Shown: positions 34,135 to 43,952 of the stretch, in pieces
Layout: every line of letters starts with the position of its first letter
Numbering within the stretch: the first letter of the stretch is position 1
NCBI GenBank assembly: GCA_017635095.1
Contig: JAGBMA010000197.1
Coordinates: 1 to 64,000, forward strand
Source of the DNA: Ruminiclostridium sp.
Lineage (GTDB): Bacteria; Bacillota; Clostridia; Oscillospirales; Ruminococcaceae
DNA length: 64,000 nucleotides
Direction of reading: 5' to 3'
The notes under the pieces: model-generated
The model's database searches: none
The model's input: the letters and a program-made list of their open reading frames with translations, nothing else
Told to the model about the DNA's origin: nothing
Program-made: the position numbers and the translations under genes

Positions 34135-34757
34135 GTGATGATATTTATTCGTTGCAGCGCTCCGCTATCAAGAGCGGAATATCGACCTATCTTGTGGACG
34201 ATGTAGGCGGCGAGAATATTGACCGAGTATCAAAAATGCTCGCTGGTATTCCTCACGCCGCGGATAAGGCAATAGGGTCGGCTATAAAGAGAGCTGCACA
34301 GAGTGGCGAGGCTTACGCTGCGCGCGCGGTGCGTGATGAATATTTCGTATCAGCTGCGGACTTCAAAGCCTACACCAAATCAAAACGCCACATTTCCACC
34401 AACGCCGACGGTACGACCATTGACATCGAGTTCAAAGGCTACCATATTCCCCTGCTCCACTTCGACACAAAGGTGGATTCGTCCGGGCGTGTGGTAACGC
34501 GCGTCAAGCGTACATCGAGCAAGGTTGTTCTCGACCACGTTTTTTCACAGACGGTCGGAACGCACGGTCACACAGGCGTATTCGAGCGCAAGACCTCAAA
34601 GCGCTTGCCTATCGAAGAAAAGCTCGGACCGTCAACGCCTCAGATGATGGACGCGAACGACGATGTATCGCAGGCTATCGGAGACAAGGTGCGCGAGACA
34701 TTCGACAAGCGCATTGAGCACGAGATAACAGCCATTCTCAATGGCTATCGGAGGTAA
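34131..34757 (+). CDS. Minor tail protein Z-like
   Basis: 208 residues; the layout MLAGIPHAADKAIGSAIKRAAQSGEAYAARAVRDEYFVSAADFKA is characteristic of prophage minor tail protein Z (GPZ). It would complete the head-tail interface of the tail tube. Confidence 0.75.
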   Translation: MSDDIYSLQRSAIKSGISTYLVDDVGGENIDRVSKMLAGIPHAADKAIGSAIKRAAQSGEAYAARAVRDEYFVSAADFKAYTKSKRHISTNADGTTIDIEFKGYHIPLLHFDTKVDSSGRVVTRVKRTSSKVVLDHVFSQTVGTHGHTGVFERKTSKRLPIEEKLGPSTPQMMDANDDVSQAIGDKVRETFDKRIEHEITAILNGYRR

Positions 34758-34760
34758 TCT

Positions 34761-35273
34761 ATGACACACAATGAAGCGGTGGAAATACTTGCATCGTATA
34801 TCGCTGAGAAGACCGAGGATATGAGATTTCCGGTAAAGGTCGAGAAAGGCGATACCGAGCAGGTGGAAAGAGCACCCGAGGTTCACAAAATGCGCTTGCC
34901 GCATAGCAGCGACGCAAAGAAAATCGCCCCCTATGTCATAGTTCGCTATGTATCGAGCAACGACAAGCAGGACATAGGGAGAGAAAGCAAATCAGAAGCT
35001 ATTTACCGCTTTATTTTCTGCGTATATGATGATAACGAGGAAACAGGCTCGCTGAACTTGCTCAACCTTATGGATAGAGTAAAGATAAGTATTCTGAAGG
35101 ACACGGTTATCGGACAGAGAATAAGGCTGAAAAGAGAAGAAGGGCTCGAAATGATCTCCTATGAAGATGATACCTGGCCGTACTATGCCGGAGAAATCAT
35201 AGCGACATTCGAGTACGGACCTATAGAAAGAGAGGTTTACGATGAAAAAGACTACCGAAACAGTATATACTGA
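34761..35273 (+). CDS. Tail terminator/completion protein candidate
   Basis: 170-residue alpha-beta protein with YVIVRYVSSNDKQD and an ending FEYGPIERE. Its position directly after the Z-like gene and before the sheath is that of tail terminators. It overlaps the following gene by 32 bp. The fold assignment is by context. Confidence 0.6.
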   Translation: MTHNEAVEILASYIAEKTEDMRFPVKVEKGDTEQVERAPEVHKMRLPHSSDAKKIAPYVIVRYVSSNDKQDIGRESKSEAIYRFIFCVYDDNEETGSLNLLNLMDRVKISILKDTVIGQRIRLKREEGLEMISYEDDTWPYYAGEIIATFEYGPIEREVYDEKDYRNSIY

Positions 35274-35601
35274 GACGGAGATGCAGGCTAAAATCGCGGA
35301 ATCTGTTAAAGTCGGTTCAACCGAGGAAGTTGCGCCTGATGACAAGATTTTTGTTTATCTCGGACCGACAGTAAGCGGAGTTATACAGAAAGGCTCTATA
35401 TATCACGGAAAGAACGTAGACGATATTCCCGATCTCACTCTCCCTCTGGAAAAGATACCGAAGATCAAGCGGCTTCTTGTCGAGGACGTAAATATTCGCG
35501 AGGTGCAGCAGAAGCTTAACTCCGCGGAAAACAACGCTTACACTATCGCCGCAAAGGAGATATCGGAAGCGGGTGCAGCTTTAGGCGCTGCAAAGAAGTA
35601 A
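35242..35601 (+). CDS. Small protein before the tail sheath, 119 aa
   Basis: Contains DDKIFVYLGPTVSGVIQKGSIYHG and a helical C terminus; small proteins at this place accompany contractile-tail sheath genes. Role unknown. Confidence 0.6.
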   Translation: MKKTTETVYTETEMQAKIAESVKVGSTEEVAPDDKIFVYLGPTVSGVIQKGSIYHGKNVDDIPDLTLPLEKIPKIKRLLVEDVNIREVQQKLNSAENNAYTIAAKEISEAGAALGAAKK

Positions 35602-35619
35602 TAACAGGAGGAAAAAAAT

Positions 35620-37056
35620 ATGGCATTAAAGCACGGCGTCAACACGTATAAAAACCCGACGAACTTTGCCGCAGTCAAAGAGGCTGATGTTGCCATTCCG
35701 TTCTTCGTGGGGTGCTGGCCTTGTCACGCAGGCGGCGGTTTCAAGGGCGAGCCGCAGATGGTAACAAACTGGGATGAAGCTATAGAGCTCGGCGGCTACT
35801 CTCCCGACTGGCTCGACGAACACAACAATCCGAAATGGACACTCTGCGAGGCTCTTTACTCACACCTCAAACTGTTCTGTATGACCCCTTGCATCGTGTA
35901 CAACATCTACAATCCGGCAACGCATAAGTCGGCAGTTGCGGAAACGACATTCACGGTATCGGACCATGTCGTTTCTCTGCCCTATGACACTATCGACAAC
36001 TCAAATCTCGTCGTTAAGTCGGGCGATGATACTCTTGTCAAGGAAACGGACTACACTGTTTACTATGATTATGAGTACAATAGATGCTGCGTAGAGCTTC
36101 TCGACGGTTCGCATTATAACGACGGCACGCTTAAAATCGCGTATGATAAATCAGACCTCAGCTCGATCACAACCGCTGTTGTAGAGTTCGCTATTGAACA
36201 GATAGAGAAAGTATTCGGAAAGTATAATCTTATATGCGACCTTATTTGTGTTCCGGGCTGGTCCGAAAAGCCCTCTGTTGCTGCGGTAATGGCTGCAAAG
36301 GCTCCGAATATCAACGGACTTTTCAAGGGCAAAGCTGTTGTGGACATTCCGACAGATGCCGCGAATGGCGCTCCGACGTACAACGATGTGTACACTTGGA
36401 AGCGCAGGAACGGCTATACGGACGAAAACGAGATAGACTGCTGGCCGCTTGTTAAAGTTGGAGACTATCGTTTCCACCTCTCCGTTATGGCTTGCGGCCA
36501 GATGTCTAAGGTCGATAACGGGAACGGCTCTTGCCCGTATGAATCGCCCTCGAATAAGGGACTTACTATCACAGGGGCTTGCAATGCCGCAGGACAGGAT
36601 ATAGACCTCAACTTACAGCAGGCAGACGTAATATCGGTCAACGCCGGAGTTGTCACCGCTCTCAATTTCCAGCAGTGGGTACTTTGGGGCAACTACACAG
36701 GTTGCTTCCCTGCAAGCTCTGATGTAAGCAAAATGTTCATCTGCACAAACCGTATGATGGACTGGATCTGTAACACCTTCGTCCTCACATACTGGCCGTA
36801 TGTGGACAGACCTATGACCCGTCCTATTATCGACGCGATCATCAATTCCTTTAACTCGTGGCTCAATGGGCTCACTCACGAAAGCAAGCTCTACGGCGGC
36901 GAGATAAAGTACATTCCCGAGTATAACCCGCTTACAAAGCTGATTGGCGGCTCAATCCGTCTTGATACAATTATGGCATCTCCTGTTCCGATGCAGCAAA
37001 TCAATATGTACGAGACATACGATGTAAGCATCGTCGAAGCAGCTCTGAACGGTTAA
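35620..37056 (+). CDS. Tail sheath protein, P2 FI-like
   Basis: The 478-residue protein begins LKHGVNTYKNPT and ends SPVPMQQINMYETYDVSIV, with the sheath hallmarks ITGACNAAGQDI, LNFQQWVLWGNYTG and STFVLTYWPYVDRPMTRPIIDAI-like segments. It contracts around the tube to inject DNA, so this is a myovirus-type particle. Confidence 0.93.
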   Translation: MALKHGVNTYKNPTNFAAVKEADVAIPFFVGCWPCHAGGGFKGEPQMVTNWDEAIELGGYSPDWLDEHNNPKWTLCEALYSHLKLFCMTPCIVYNIYNPATHKSAVAETTFTVSDHVVSLPYDTIDNSNLVVKSGDDTLVKETDYTVYYDYEYNRCCVELLDGSHYNDGTLKIAYDKSDLSSITTAVVEFAIEQIEKVFGKYNLICDLICVPGWSEKPSVAAVMAAKAPNINGLFKGKAVVDIPTDAANGAPTYNDVYTWKRRNGYTDENEIDCWPLVKVGDYRFHLSVMACGQMSKVDNGNGSCPYESPSNKGLTITGACNAAGQDIDLNLQQADVISVNAGVVTALNFQQWVLWGNYTGCFPASSDVSKMFICTNRMMDWICNTFVLTYWPYVDRPMTRPIIDAIINSFNSWLNGLTHESKLYGGEIKYIPEYNPLTKLIGGSIRLDTIMASPVPMQQINMYETYDVSIVEAALNG

Positions 37057-37069
37057 GGAGGTATAGAAT

Positions 37070-37585
37070 ATGGCTGATAGTGGAATTATTCAGTTCGCCG
37101 TATACGAAGACGGTACCGAATATCTCGGTATGGCTCGTGTTCAGCTCCCGAACTACAACTATAAGACCCACACCGTGAACGGCGTAGGAGTTGCAGGCGA
37201 TGTAACCGTCCCCGTCCTCGGTCACATGGACGCTATGACTTGTACAATCGAGTTCCTTGATTCGCCTACATCTGCTCGTAAGCTTAATGAGATGCGCAGG
37301 CACAACATTGACCTGCGCGTAGCTCACGAAGAATACGACCCGACAAGTGGAACGTTCAAGGTCCACGCGCACAAGCACGTCCTTGAAATCGCTCCGCTCC
37401 AGATGACACAGGGCAATGTTGCTCCGCATTCGCAGCAGGGCACACAGAACCAGTACACAGTTTTCAAGGAAGAGGACTACATCGACAACGTACTTGTTCA
37501 GAAGTACGACCCGCTCAACTATGTACACATAGATAACAGCGGTACAGACAGACTTGCGGAAGTACGCACAGCACTCGGCAAGTAA
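37070..37585 (+). CDS. Major tail tube protein, P2 FII-like
   Basis: 171-residue beta protein with VQLPNYNYKTHTVNGVGVAG and LNEMRRHNIDLR as in P2 FII tubes. It stacks inside the sheath. A strong terminator follows. Confidence 0.9.
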   Translation: MADSGIIQFAVYEDGTEYLGMARVQLPNYNYKTHTVNGVGVAGDVTVPVLGHMDAMTCTIEFLDSPTSARKLNEMRRHNIDLRVAHEEYDPTSGTFKVHAHKHVLEIAPLQMTQGNVAPHSQQGTQNQYTVFKEEDYIDNVLVQKYDPLNYVHIDNSGTDRLAEVRTALGK

Positions 37586-37600
37586 CGGCAGTTGTTTGAT

Positions 37601-37640
37601 AAAGTGGTTGTTTCCGAAAATGAAACAACCACTTTTATCG
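37601..37640 (+). terminator. Terminator after the sheath/tube genes
   Basis: A perfect 14-bp stem (37601-37614 with 37622-37635) with a 7-nt loop and a following TTTTATC. It should leave sheath and tube mRNA more abundant than the downstream chaperone and tape measure mRNA. Confidence 0.8.
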
Positions 37641-37661
37641 TGACAGAAAAGGAGCAAAAAT

Positions 37662-38048
37662 ATGGCACTCAAAAAGGAAGAACTTAACGAAGAAACCTAT
37701 GTAGACGAGAAAGTGGTCGAGGCGGCCAAAGAAGAAGCACAGGACGCATCGAACATAGTTACAGTCTATCTTAAAAAGCCCGTACAGTACAACGGCGAGG
37801 AAGTTGACAAGCTCGAATTCGACTTTGACCGAGTTACAGGTGAGGACGCTTTGAACATCGAGCGCGAATTGCAGTCGATAGGGCGCCCTGCGTTTGTTCC
37901 CGTTGCAAGTGGTGAATACCTTATCCGTATGGCGGCATATGCGTGTGTAAACCACAAGATAGGGGCGGATATATTTAACACAATGAGCCTCCGAGACTAC
38001 AACAAAGTGACGAGCGCAGCAAGAAATTTTTTACTGTCCTCGGAATAA
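37662..38048 (+). CDS. Tail assembly chaperone (E-like), short product
   Basis: 128-residue protein (LKKPVQYNGEEVDKLEFDFDRVTGEDALNIERE) of the tail assembly chaperone type found between tube and tape measure genes. Its last codons carry a slippery site, and a -1 frame beyond the stop remains open for 64 codons. As in P2 E/E', two products are expected. Confidence 0.8.
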   Translation: MALKKEELNEETYVDEKVVEAAKEEAQDASNIVTVYLKKPVQYNGEEVDKLEFDFDRVTGEDALNIERELQSIGRPAFVPVASGEYLIRMAAYACVNHKIGADIFNTMSLRDYNKVTSAARNFLLSSE

Positions 38049-38227
38049 AGTACGGCGACGGCGGAGCAGAGCTCCGCAGGATATGCCTTATTCTCTCTCG
38101 AAACAATTATACCCCGATAGAATACTGGCTCAAAATACCATTGGTCGAACTGAAAAACTGGCTTATAGCAAGTGGAGACCTTAACGAAGAAATTCGTATA
38201 GCACGAGAAAACGCAAGAAGGAGGTAA
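37662..38227 (+). CDS. Frameshifted tail assembly chaperone (E+E'-like), long product
   Basis: Slipping back one base at 38027-38033 (T TTT TTA in the reading frame) continues into a -1 frame that ends at TAA 38225. It adds about 64 residues (T-V-L-G-I-K-Y-G ... YWLKIPLVELKNWLIASG), a protein-like, charged and helical tail. Without it the 184 bp before the tape measure gene would be empty. The overlapping AAATTTT at 38024-38030 is a second possible slippery heptamer. Confidence 0.7.
38024..38033 (+). promoter_or_regulatory. Programmed -1 frameshift site
   Basis: AAATTTTTTA contains two in-frame slippery heptamers, A AAT TTT and T TTT TTA; the latter is the exact HIV-1-type sequence. The position near the end of the chaperone gene is the canonical one in long-tailed phages. 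Confidence 0.7.
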
Positions 38228-38232
38228 TCGCT

Positions 38233-41200
38233 ATGGCATCTGCAAAAGAATACAATATGCTATTCAAATTGCAAGCACAGCTCGGACGCGAATTTACCTC
38301 CACTTTTAACAATGCGCAGCAGGTGTTGCAGCAGACGCAGGCTAAGATAAGGGAGCTCAACTCACAGCAGGCGGATATATCCGCATTTCAGAAACAGCAA
38401 CAGGCCGTTGAGAATACTGCTCGCAAGCTTCGTGACCTGCAAAAAGAACACGACAACATCCAGCGCGAAATACAGGAGACAGAGGGGTATTCCTCGGCTC
38501 TCGAAAACAAGCTTATAGAAAAGCAGAGGGCAATCGACAATACATCGAAGTCTCTTGAAAGGCAGACTGAAAAACTCAACCAGCAGCGAGAGGCACTTCA
38601 TCAGTCGGGCATCGACACAGATCATCTCACCGACGAGAGCAACCGCCTCACTTCTGAGCTCGAAGACCTTGCAAAGAAAGAGCAGGAAGTCACGGAAGAA
38701 GCGAAGAAATACCAGAACAAAGGTGTGGCCGCGTTTGAGGCTGTCGGCTCCGCTCTTGTTGCTGCCGGAATTGCCGAGGGCTTAAAGGCAATTTTCAACG
38801 CATATACGGACTGCGTGAAAATATCCGCGGATTTCCAGGAATCAATGTCGGGCGTCGAGGCTCTCTCCGGAGCAAGTGCCGACGAAATGGGCGAGCTGTC
38901 GGAAAAGGCAAAGGAACTCGGCGCCACGACGAAGTTTACCGCAAAAGAAGCCGCGGACGCTATGAACTATATGGGAATGGCAGGCTGGAACGCGCAGCAG
39001 ATGATCGGCGGCATCGACGGTGTTATGTCGCTTGCCGCTGCGAGCGGCGAAGACCTTGCTATGACATCGGACATTGTGACGGACGCTCTGACTGCATTCC
39101 AAATGAAAGCAGAAGATGCGTCTCACTTTGCCGACGTTCTCGCGGTCACTTCCTCAAAGGCAAACACGAACGTTTCAATGATGGGCGAAACGTTCAAGTA
39201 CGTCGCGCCCGTCGCCGGAGCTATGAGGTATTCTATCGAGGACACCGCCGAGGCTATCGGGCTTATGGCGAATGCTGGTATCAAATCTTCTGATGCAGGT
39301 ACGTCGCTGCGAAGTGTAATCACAAGATTGTCAACCGACGCAGGAGCGTCCGCAAATCAGCTCGGAGCGCTCGGTGTACTCACGCAGAAACTCGGTGTAC
39401 AGTTCTATGAAGCAGACGGCTCGGCGCGTGATCTGAATGATGTTCTGAACGAAGCGCGGCAGGCGTGGAAAGGGCTTACTGAAGAAGAGGCTACGAACTA
39501 CGCGAATACCATTGCAGGCAAGAACGCTATCTCCGGCTGGCTTGCTTTGATGAATGCAGGAACGGACGATGTAAACAAACTCCACGACGCTATATCGGCA
39601 GCAGACGGCGCAGCGCAGGAAATGGCGGCTATACGTTTGGACAACTTTAACGGTCAAGTAACATTGATGAACTCCGCTATGGACGCTCTGAAAACAACCG
39701 TAGGTGAAGCATTCCAAGAAGAGCTGACAGACCTTGCGAAGATCGCGACTGAACTGCTTACTGATACAAACCAATTCCTCAAAGATAACCCTATCTTACT
39801 GAAAGGAATACTACTTTTTGGCGGTGCGTTGACGACAATTGTCGGCGCATATACCGCATATAACACAGTCAAGAAAGTTTCCAACGCCCTTAAAGTGCTG
39901 GGCGCTGCGCTCACGACGAATGAGACAGCGGCAGAAGTAGAGGACACAGCCGCTACACTGGCGCACAACGGAGCGCTCGGTGGCGAGACCGCTGCGACAA
40001 CAGGCGCTACGGGTGCTACTACAGCTCACACCGCTGCACTTAAAGCGTCTGCTCTCCAAATGGGAGCGCTTATTGCGGTTGCAAGTGCTGTTGTTGCCGA
40101 ATTCGCATATTTCGCCAACGTAATATGGGGCGTTTCGGACGCAGTAAAGGAGACTCAGAACGAGACTAAGGGCATCATCGACGCTATGGAAGAAAGCATA
40201 GCGAAAAGCCAGGCAGAAATGTCTATGCTTAAAACCAAGGTCGAGGTGTACGATGAACTTAGGCTGAAAGAAAATAAGACAGTCGAAGAACAACAGCGGC
40301 TTGCAAAGCTCGCCGGAGAATTGCAGGACGTATTCGGAGATGAAGTTGAGGTAGTAAATTCTCTTACCGGAGAATATAACGACCTGTCTGCGGCTGTAGA
40401 TAATTATGTAGAGAAAAAGATGCGCCGTGCAAAAATGTCGGCGCAGGAAGAAGCTGCTGAAAAAGCCTATACTCAGATAGCCGAAATACAGCGCAAAATG
40501 GAAGAACGCGCTGCTCAGAACGGCGAGGATATGAAAGACACTTGGCTGTCTTGGATCCCCGTGGGTATGGACTTTGTTAATATGCAAGTTCACACGGTCG
40601 ACGAGCTCCGAAAGAACACGCAAGAATATTCTTTCATCAACGATATGGCTGCATATCGCGAAGAAATCGCTAAGTGCCAGAAAGTAATCGACGATTACGA
40701 AGCGTCTCTCCGCGACGAGGCAGGAACAACAGATGATGTTTCTGAAAAGACAGGTAACCTCACGATAGTATCGCACAATCTCAATGCTGCTTTAATGGCA
40801 GTAGAGACAGGCTATCTCGATGTAGCGACTGCCGCAGAGCAGTACGGCGTAAGTGCCGACAAGCTCTCCGAGGCGATGCAGAGTGCGTCTACATACAAGA
40901 GCGCTTTGCAGAACGCGGCCGGAGCTCTGAAACAGGGCTATCTGTCCGCTGAAGAAGCCGCGAAACAGTACGGCGTTACCGTTGAAGCACTCGATATATA
41001 TGATAACGTTGAGACAGCAATCACCACAATAGAAGCCCTCGCGCACGCTTATGACGAAGCTCTTGAAGCGGCTCAAAAGTCTGTCGAGGGACAGTATAAG
41101 CTATGGGACGATGCGGCGGCGATCGTCGCACAGGACATAGACGCTATAAACGCGTCCCTTATGTCCCAGAACGAATACTGGCAGGAATACGAGGCGAATA

Positions 41201-42249
41201 TATCTGCACTCACCGAAAAGGCAAATGATATTGAGGGCTTACGAGAAATAATAGCTACGTTCGCGGACGGCTCTCCCGAAAGCGCGAATATGATAGCCGG
41301 ACTGGCGCAAGCAAGCGACGAAGACCTCAAGCTTATGGTCGAGAACTGGCAGGCCGTGCAGGAAGAACAGAGCAAGACAGCCGAAGGACTTGCGGAACTT
41401 ACAACAGGAGCAGGCGCGAGAACCGAAGAGCTGAAAGGAACTCTGAACGAGGTCGTTGATAATCTCAATCTCGAAGACGAGGCAAGCGCAGCGGCGAAGG
41501 CTTCCATAGACGCGTATATCAAGGCGTTGCAGGGCGGCGAGGAAGAAGCTGTAGCGGCAGCGTCGAGAATATCTACGCTTGTTGCTGCTGCTCTCAATCC
41601 GAACACCCAGGCTACAGCGACTTACGGCACCGGAAACGGGCTTATGTCCATAGACGAGCTGATAGCCGATGCGCAGTTCGTAGGACCACGGCTGCCTGCC
41701 GATTTGACAGGCGCATACGCGGACGGAACATCAGGCGCAGACCCGGGACTTGCTCTTGTTGGTGAGAAAGGACCGGAGCTTGTTATATTCAACGGTGGCG
41801 AGCAGGTTATCCCTGCGTCGGAAACGCGCGCTCTGATGAACGAAATGAGGGGCTTTTACAGCGTCAATGAGTATGCAAGCGGTACGGGCAATTCGGCTCT
41901 GAACGGCTCGGAAAACGCAGTTGCAACAGCAAACGCGGTGTACTATGAGATACTGTCATTCGTTCCGCTTGTGAACTATATCGCACAGTATCTTGAAGAA
42001 ATGCGCAGCGCTGTGGCATACGACGCTGAAAGGCGCCGTATGATTGACACATCGGCCTACACGGAGCAGTTGCCTTTTGACAGCAGCGGGCAGGGAACGG
42101 TTATAACCGTAGCGCCCGTATTCAATGTGCAGGGCGGCGGCGACGAACTCGAAATGAGGCTGCGCGAATTCTCCGACGAGCTTGTTGAAAGAGTTATGGA
42201 CGCTCTTGAAGAAGCCGAAATCGACACAAGGAGGCGTTCATACAAGTGA
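38233..42249 (+). CDS. Tape measure protein
   Basis: The 1338-residue protein sets tail length. It has an N-terminal coiled coil (about 20-160), the TP901-type core (DFQESMSGVEALSGASADEMGEL, ATTKFTAKEAADAMNYMGMAG), hydrophobic segments near 540-560 and 620-640, long helices, and a late GLALVGEKGPELVIFNGGEQVIP module. Length would fit a tail of roughly 200 nm by the usual 1.5 A per residue rule. Confidence 0.93.
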   Translation: MASAKEYNMLFKLQAQLGREFTSTFNNAQQVLQQTQAKIRELNSQQADISAFQKQQQAVENTARKLRDLQKEHDNIQREIQETEGYSSALENKLIEKQRAIDNTSKSLERQTEKLNQQREALHQSGIDTDHLTDESNRLTSELEDLAKKEQEVTEEAKKYQNKGVAAFEAVGSALVAAGIAEGLKAIFNAYTDCVKISADFQESMSGVEALSGASADEMGELSEKAKELGATTKFTAKEAADAMNYMGMAGWNAQQMIGGIDGVMSLAAASGEDLAMTSDIVTDALTAFQMKAEDASHFADVLAVTSSKANTNVSMMGETFKYVAPVAGAMRYSIEDTAEAIGLMANAGIKSSDAGTSLRSVITRLSTDAGASANQLGALGVLTQKLGVQFYEADGSARDLNDVLNEARQAWKGLTEEEATNYANTIAGKNAISGWLALMNAGTDDVNKLHDAISAADGAAQEMAAIRLDNFNGQVTLMNSAMDALKTTVGEAFQEELTDLAKIATELLTDTNQFLKDNPILLKGILLFGGALTTIVGAYTAYNTVKKVSNALKVLGAALTTNETAAEVEDTAATLAHNGALGGETAATTGATGATTAHTAALKASALQMGALIAVASAVVAEFAYFANVIWGVSDAVKETQNETKGIIDAMEESIAKSQAEMSMLKTKVEVYDELRLKENKTVEEQQRLAKLAGELQDVFGDEVEVVNSLTGEYNDLSAAVDNYVEKKMRRAKMSAQEEAAEKAYTQIAEIQRKMEERAAQNGEDMKDTWLSWIPVGMDFVNMQVHTVDELRKNTQEYSFINDMAAYREEIAKCQKVIDDYEASLRDEAGTTDDVSEKTGNLTIVSHNLNAALMAVETGYLDVATAAEQYGVSADKLSEAMQSASTYKSALQNAAGALKQGYLSAEEAAKQYGVTVEALDIYDNVETAITTIEALAHAYDEALEAAQKSVEGQYKLWDDAAAIVAQDIDAINASLMSQNEYWQEYEANISALTEKANDIEGLREIIATFADGSPESANMIAGLAQASDEDLKLMVENWQAVQEEQSKTAEGLAELTTGAGARTEELKGTLNEVVDNLNLEDEASAAAKASIDAYIKALQGGEEEAVAAASRISTLVAAALNPNTQATATYGTGNGLMSIDELIADAQFVGPRLPADLTGAYADGTSGADPGLALVGEKGPELVIFNGGEQVIPASETRALMNEMRGFYSVNEYASGTGNSALNGSENAVATANAVYYEILSFVPLVNYIAQYLEEMRSAVAYDAERRRMIDTSAYTEQLPFDSSGQGTVITVAPVFNVQGGGDELEMRLREFSDELVERVMDALEEAEIDTRRRSYK

Positions 42250-42455
42250 GCAAAACATACATCACAAAGCAGGGCGATATGTTCGATAGCATAGCTTACA
42301 ACGAGCTCGGCAGCGAGAACTTTGCGGACGCTCTGATGAATGCCAATACCGACTATCACGAGACTTACATCTTTTCGGCAGGTGTCAAGCTGACGCTGCC
42401 CGACGTATCGAACATCGTCACAAATGAAAACCTGCCCCCGTGGAGGCGAGTATAA
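42246..42455 (+). CDS. Tail protein X, LysM-like
   Basis: 69-residue P2 X-like protein (TKQGDMFDSIAYNELGSENFADALMNAN...LTLPD), a LysM-related fold of the tail hub. GTG start overlapping the tape measure stop. Confidence 0.85.
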   Translation: MSKTYITKQGDMFDSIAYNELGSENFADALMNANTDYHETYIFSAGVKLTLPDVSNIVTNENLPPWRRV

Positions 42456-43682
42456 ATGAGCGATAAATCTATGGCTCGACGTGCAAAGCCCAAAGTCATA
42501 TTCGACGGCGCTGACATATCCAAAGACCTTGAACAGTATCTCTTGCAGATCGAGTACACCGACAACGACGAAGACGAAGCAGATTCACTCAGTATCAAGG
42601 TTCAAGACCGTGAGGGAGTGTGGCAGTCAAAATGGCTCGGCGCTATGTGGGAGGCAGGAAAAGCCTTGTCTATACAGGCGGTTATATCTGCTTGCAACTG
42701 GAACTCGGACGGTGCCGACAGCGTACTCGACTGCGGCGCGTTCGAGCTCGACAATGTATCGGCATCGGGACCACCGAACACTATCAATATAAAATGCACA
42801 TCAGCGCCGTATAACTGTTCTTTGCAGCAGACGGAACACAGCAAGTCGTGGGAAAGCTACGACTTGAAGAACATTGCCGGAGAAATCGCAGGCAACGCAG
42901 GAATGGGTCTGCAATATCTCCCAAAGCCTGTTCCGTCCTACGACCGCGTTGAGCAGTACAAAACCTCGGATATAACGTTTCTAAAAAAACTTTGCCAGGA
43001 CGCAGGCTTTTCGGTAAAGGTCTGCAATATGATAATCGTTATTTTCGAGCAGGAAGAATATGAGAAAAGAGGACCTGTTCGGACGTTTACAAAGGGCGAC
43101 GGAACGTACAGCAAATATAAGCTGTACACGAACGAAACTCAAACGTATGCGCTCTGCCGGGTCTACTACGATAACGACGGAACTCTGATACAATGGACGC
43201 AGAAAGCCGAGGACTACGACCCGAAGAACAATTCCAACCAAAAGCTGGAGATCAACCAGAAGGTCGGCTCTGTCGAAGAGGCGAAAGCACTCGCAAAAGA
43301 AATGTTGCGCCTGTATAACAAGTTTGCATTTGAAGCGCAGTTCACCGTACCCGGCGATACTGCGCTTGTCTCGGGCGCAACATTCAAAGTGAAAGGCTTC
43401 GGAAAGTTTGACGGCAAGTATCTGATAAAAACCGCACAGCATACCGTTTCCGGCAACGGCGGCTATACAACAACGATAAACGGTCAGAAAGCTCTTACCG
43501 ATGACAGCAGCGGCGGTGACAGCAGCGGCAGCGGTATGTCGGACGAGCAGGTAGAACAGCTCGCTCTTGAAGTTATCCGCGGCGATTGGGGTGCAGGACA
43601 GGAGCGCAAGGATAAAATGGCGGAAGCAGGGTATGATTATCAGACCGTGCAGGACAAGGTGAACGAGCTCATATACAGGTAG
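42456..43682 (+). CDS. Baseplate hub, late control D-like
   Basis: 408-residue protein of the P2 gpD / gp27 type (KVIFDGADISKDLEQYLLQIEYTDN at the start, FLKKLCQDAGFSVKV in the centre). The C terminus is a separate Ser/Gly linker and a small helical domain (ALEVIRGDWGAGQERKDKMAEAG), a frequent addition in Gram-positive phages. It forms the trimeric hub under the tube. Confidence 0.88.
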   Translation: MSDKSMARRAKPKVIFDGADISKDLEQYLLQIEYTDNDEDEADSLSIKVQDREGVWQSKWLGAMWEAGKALSIQAVISACNWNSDGADSVLDCGAFELDNVSASGPPNTINIKCTSAPYNCSLQQTEHSKSWESYDLKNIAGEIAGNAGMGLQYLPKPVPSYDRVEQYKTSDITFLKKLCQDAGFSVKVCNMIIVIFEQEEYEKRGPVRTFTKGDGTYSKYKLYTNETQTYALCRVYYDNDGTLIQWTQKAEDYDPKNNSNQKLEINQKVGSVEEAKALAKEMLRLYNKFAFEAQFTVPGDTALVSGATFKVKGFGKFDGKYLIKTAQHTVSGNGGYTTTINGQKALTDDSSGGDSSGSGMSDEQVEQLALEVIRGDWGAGQERKDKMAEAGYDYQTVQDKVNELIYR

Positions 43683-43691
43683 GTGATTTGA

Positions 43692-43937
43692 ATGGATCGT
43701 AGAGGAAAAGTGCCGAATCCCTCGAACTTACAAGGACCGCTGCGCGTCGGTACAGTATCGAGCGTGAGCGGGAACACCGCCAGAGTGAAATTCGATGATG
43801 TGGATATGATGTCGGGAGACCTCAAAATCGTGCAATGGATGCCAGTTGCAGGCTGGGCGCCGTTGGTCGGCATGACCGTGCTCTGCATATACGACGGCAC
43901 ATTCAACGGCAATGGGTACATTCTCGGAACGCTTTAA
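43692..43937 (+). CDS. Baseplate spike OB-fold protein (V-like)
   Basis: 81 residues fit the OB domain of P2 gpV-type spikes (LRVGTVSSVSGNTARVKFDD...GWAPLVGMTVLCIYDGTFNGNGYILG). No beta-helix follows, so the tip is short. Confidence 0.75.
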   Translation: MDRRGKVPNPSNLQGPLRVGTVSSVSGNTARVKFDDVDMMSGDLKIVQWMPVAGWAPLVGMTVLCIYDGTFNGNGYILGTL

Positions 43938-43952
43938 AAAGGGGGTTGAGCT

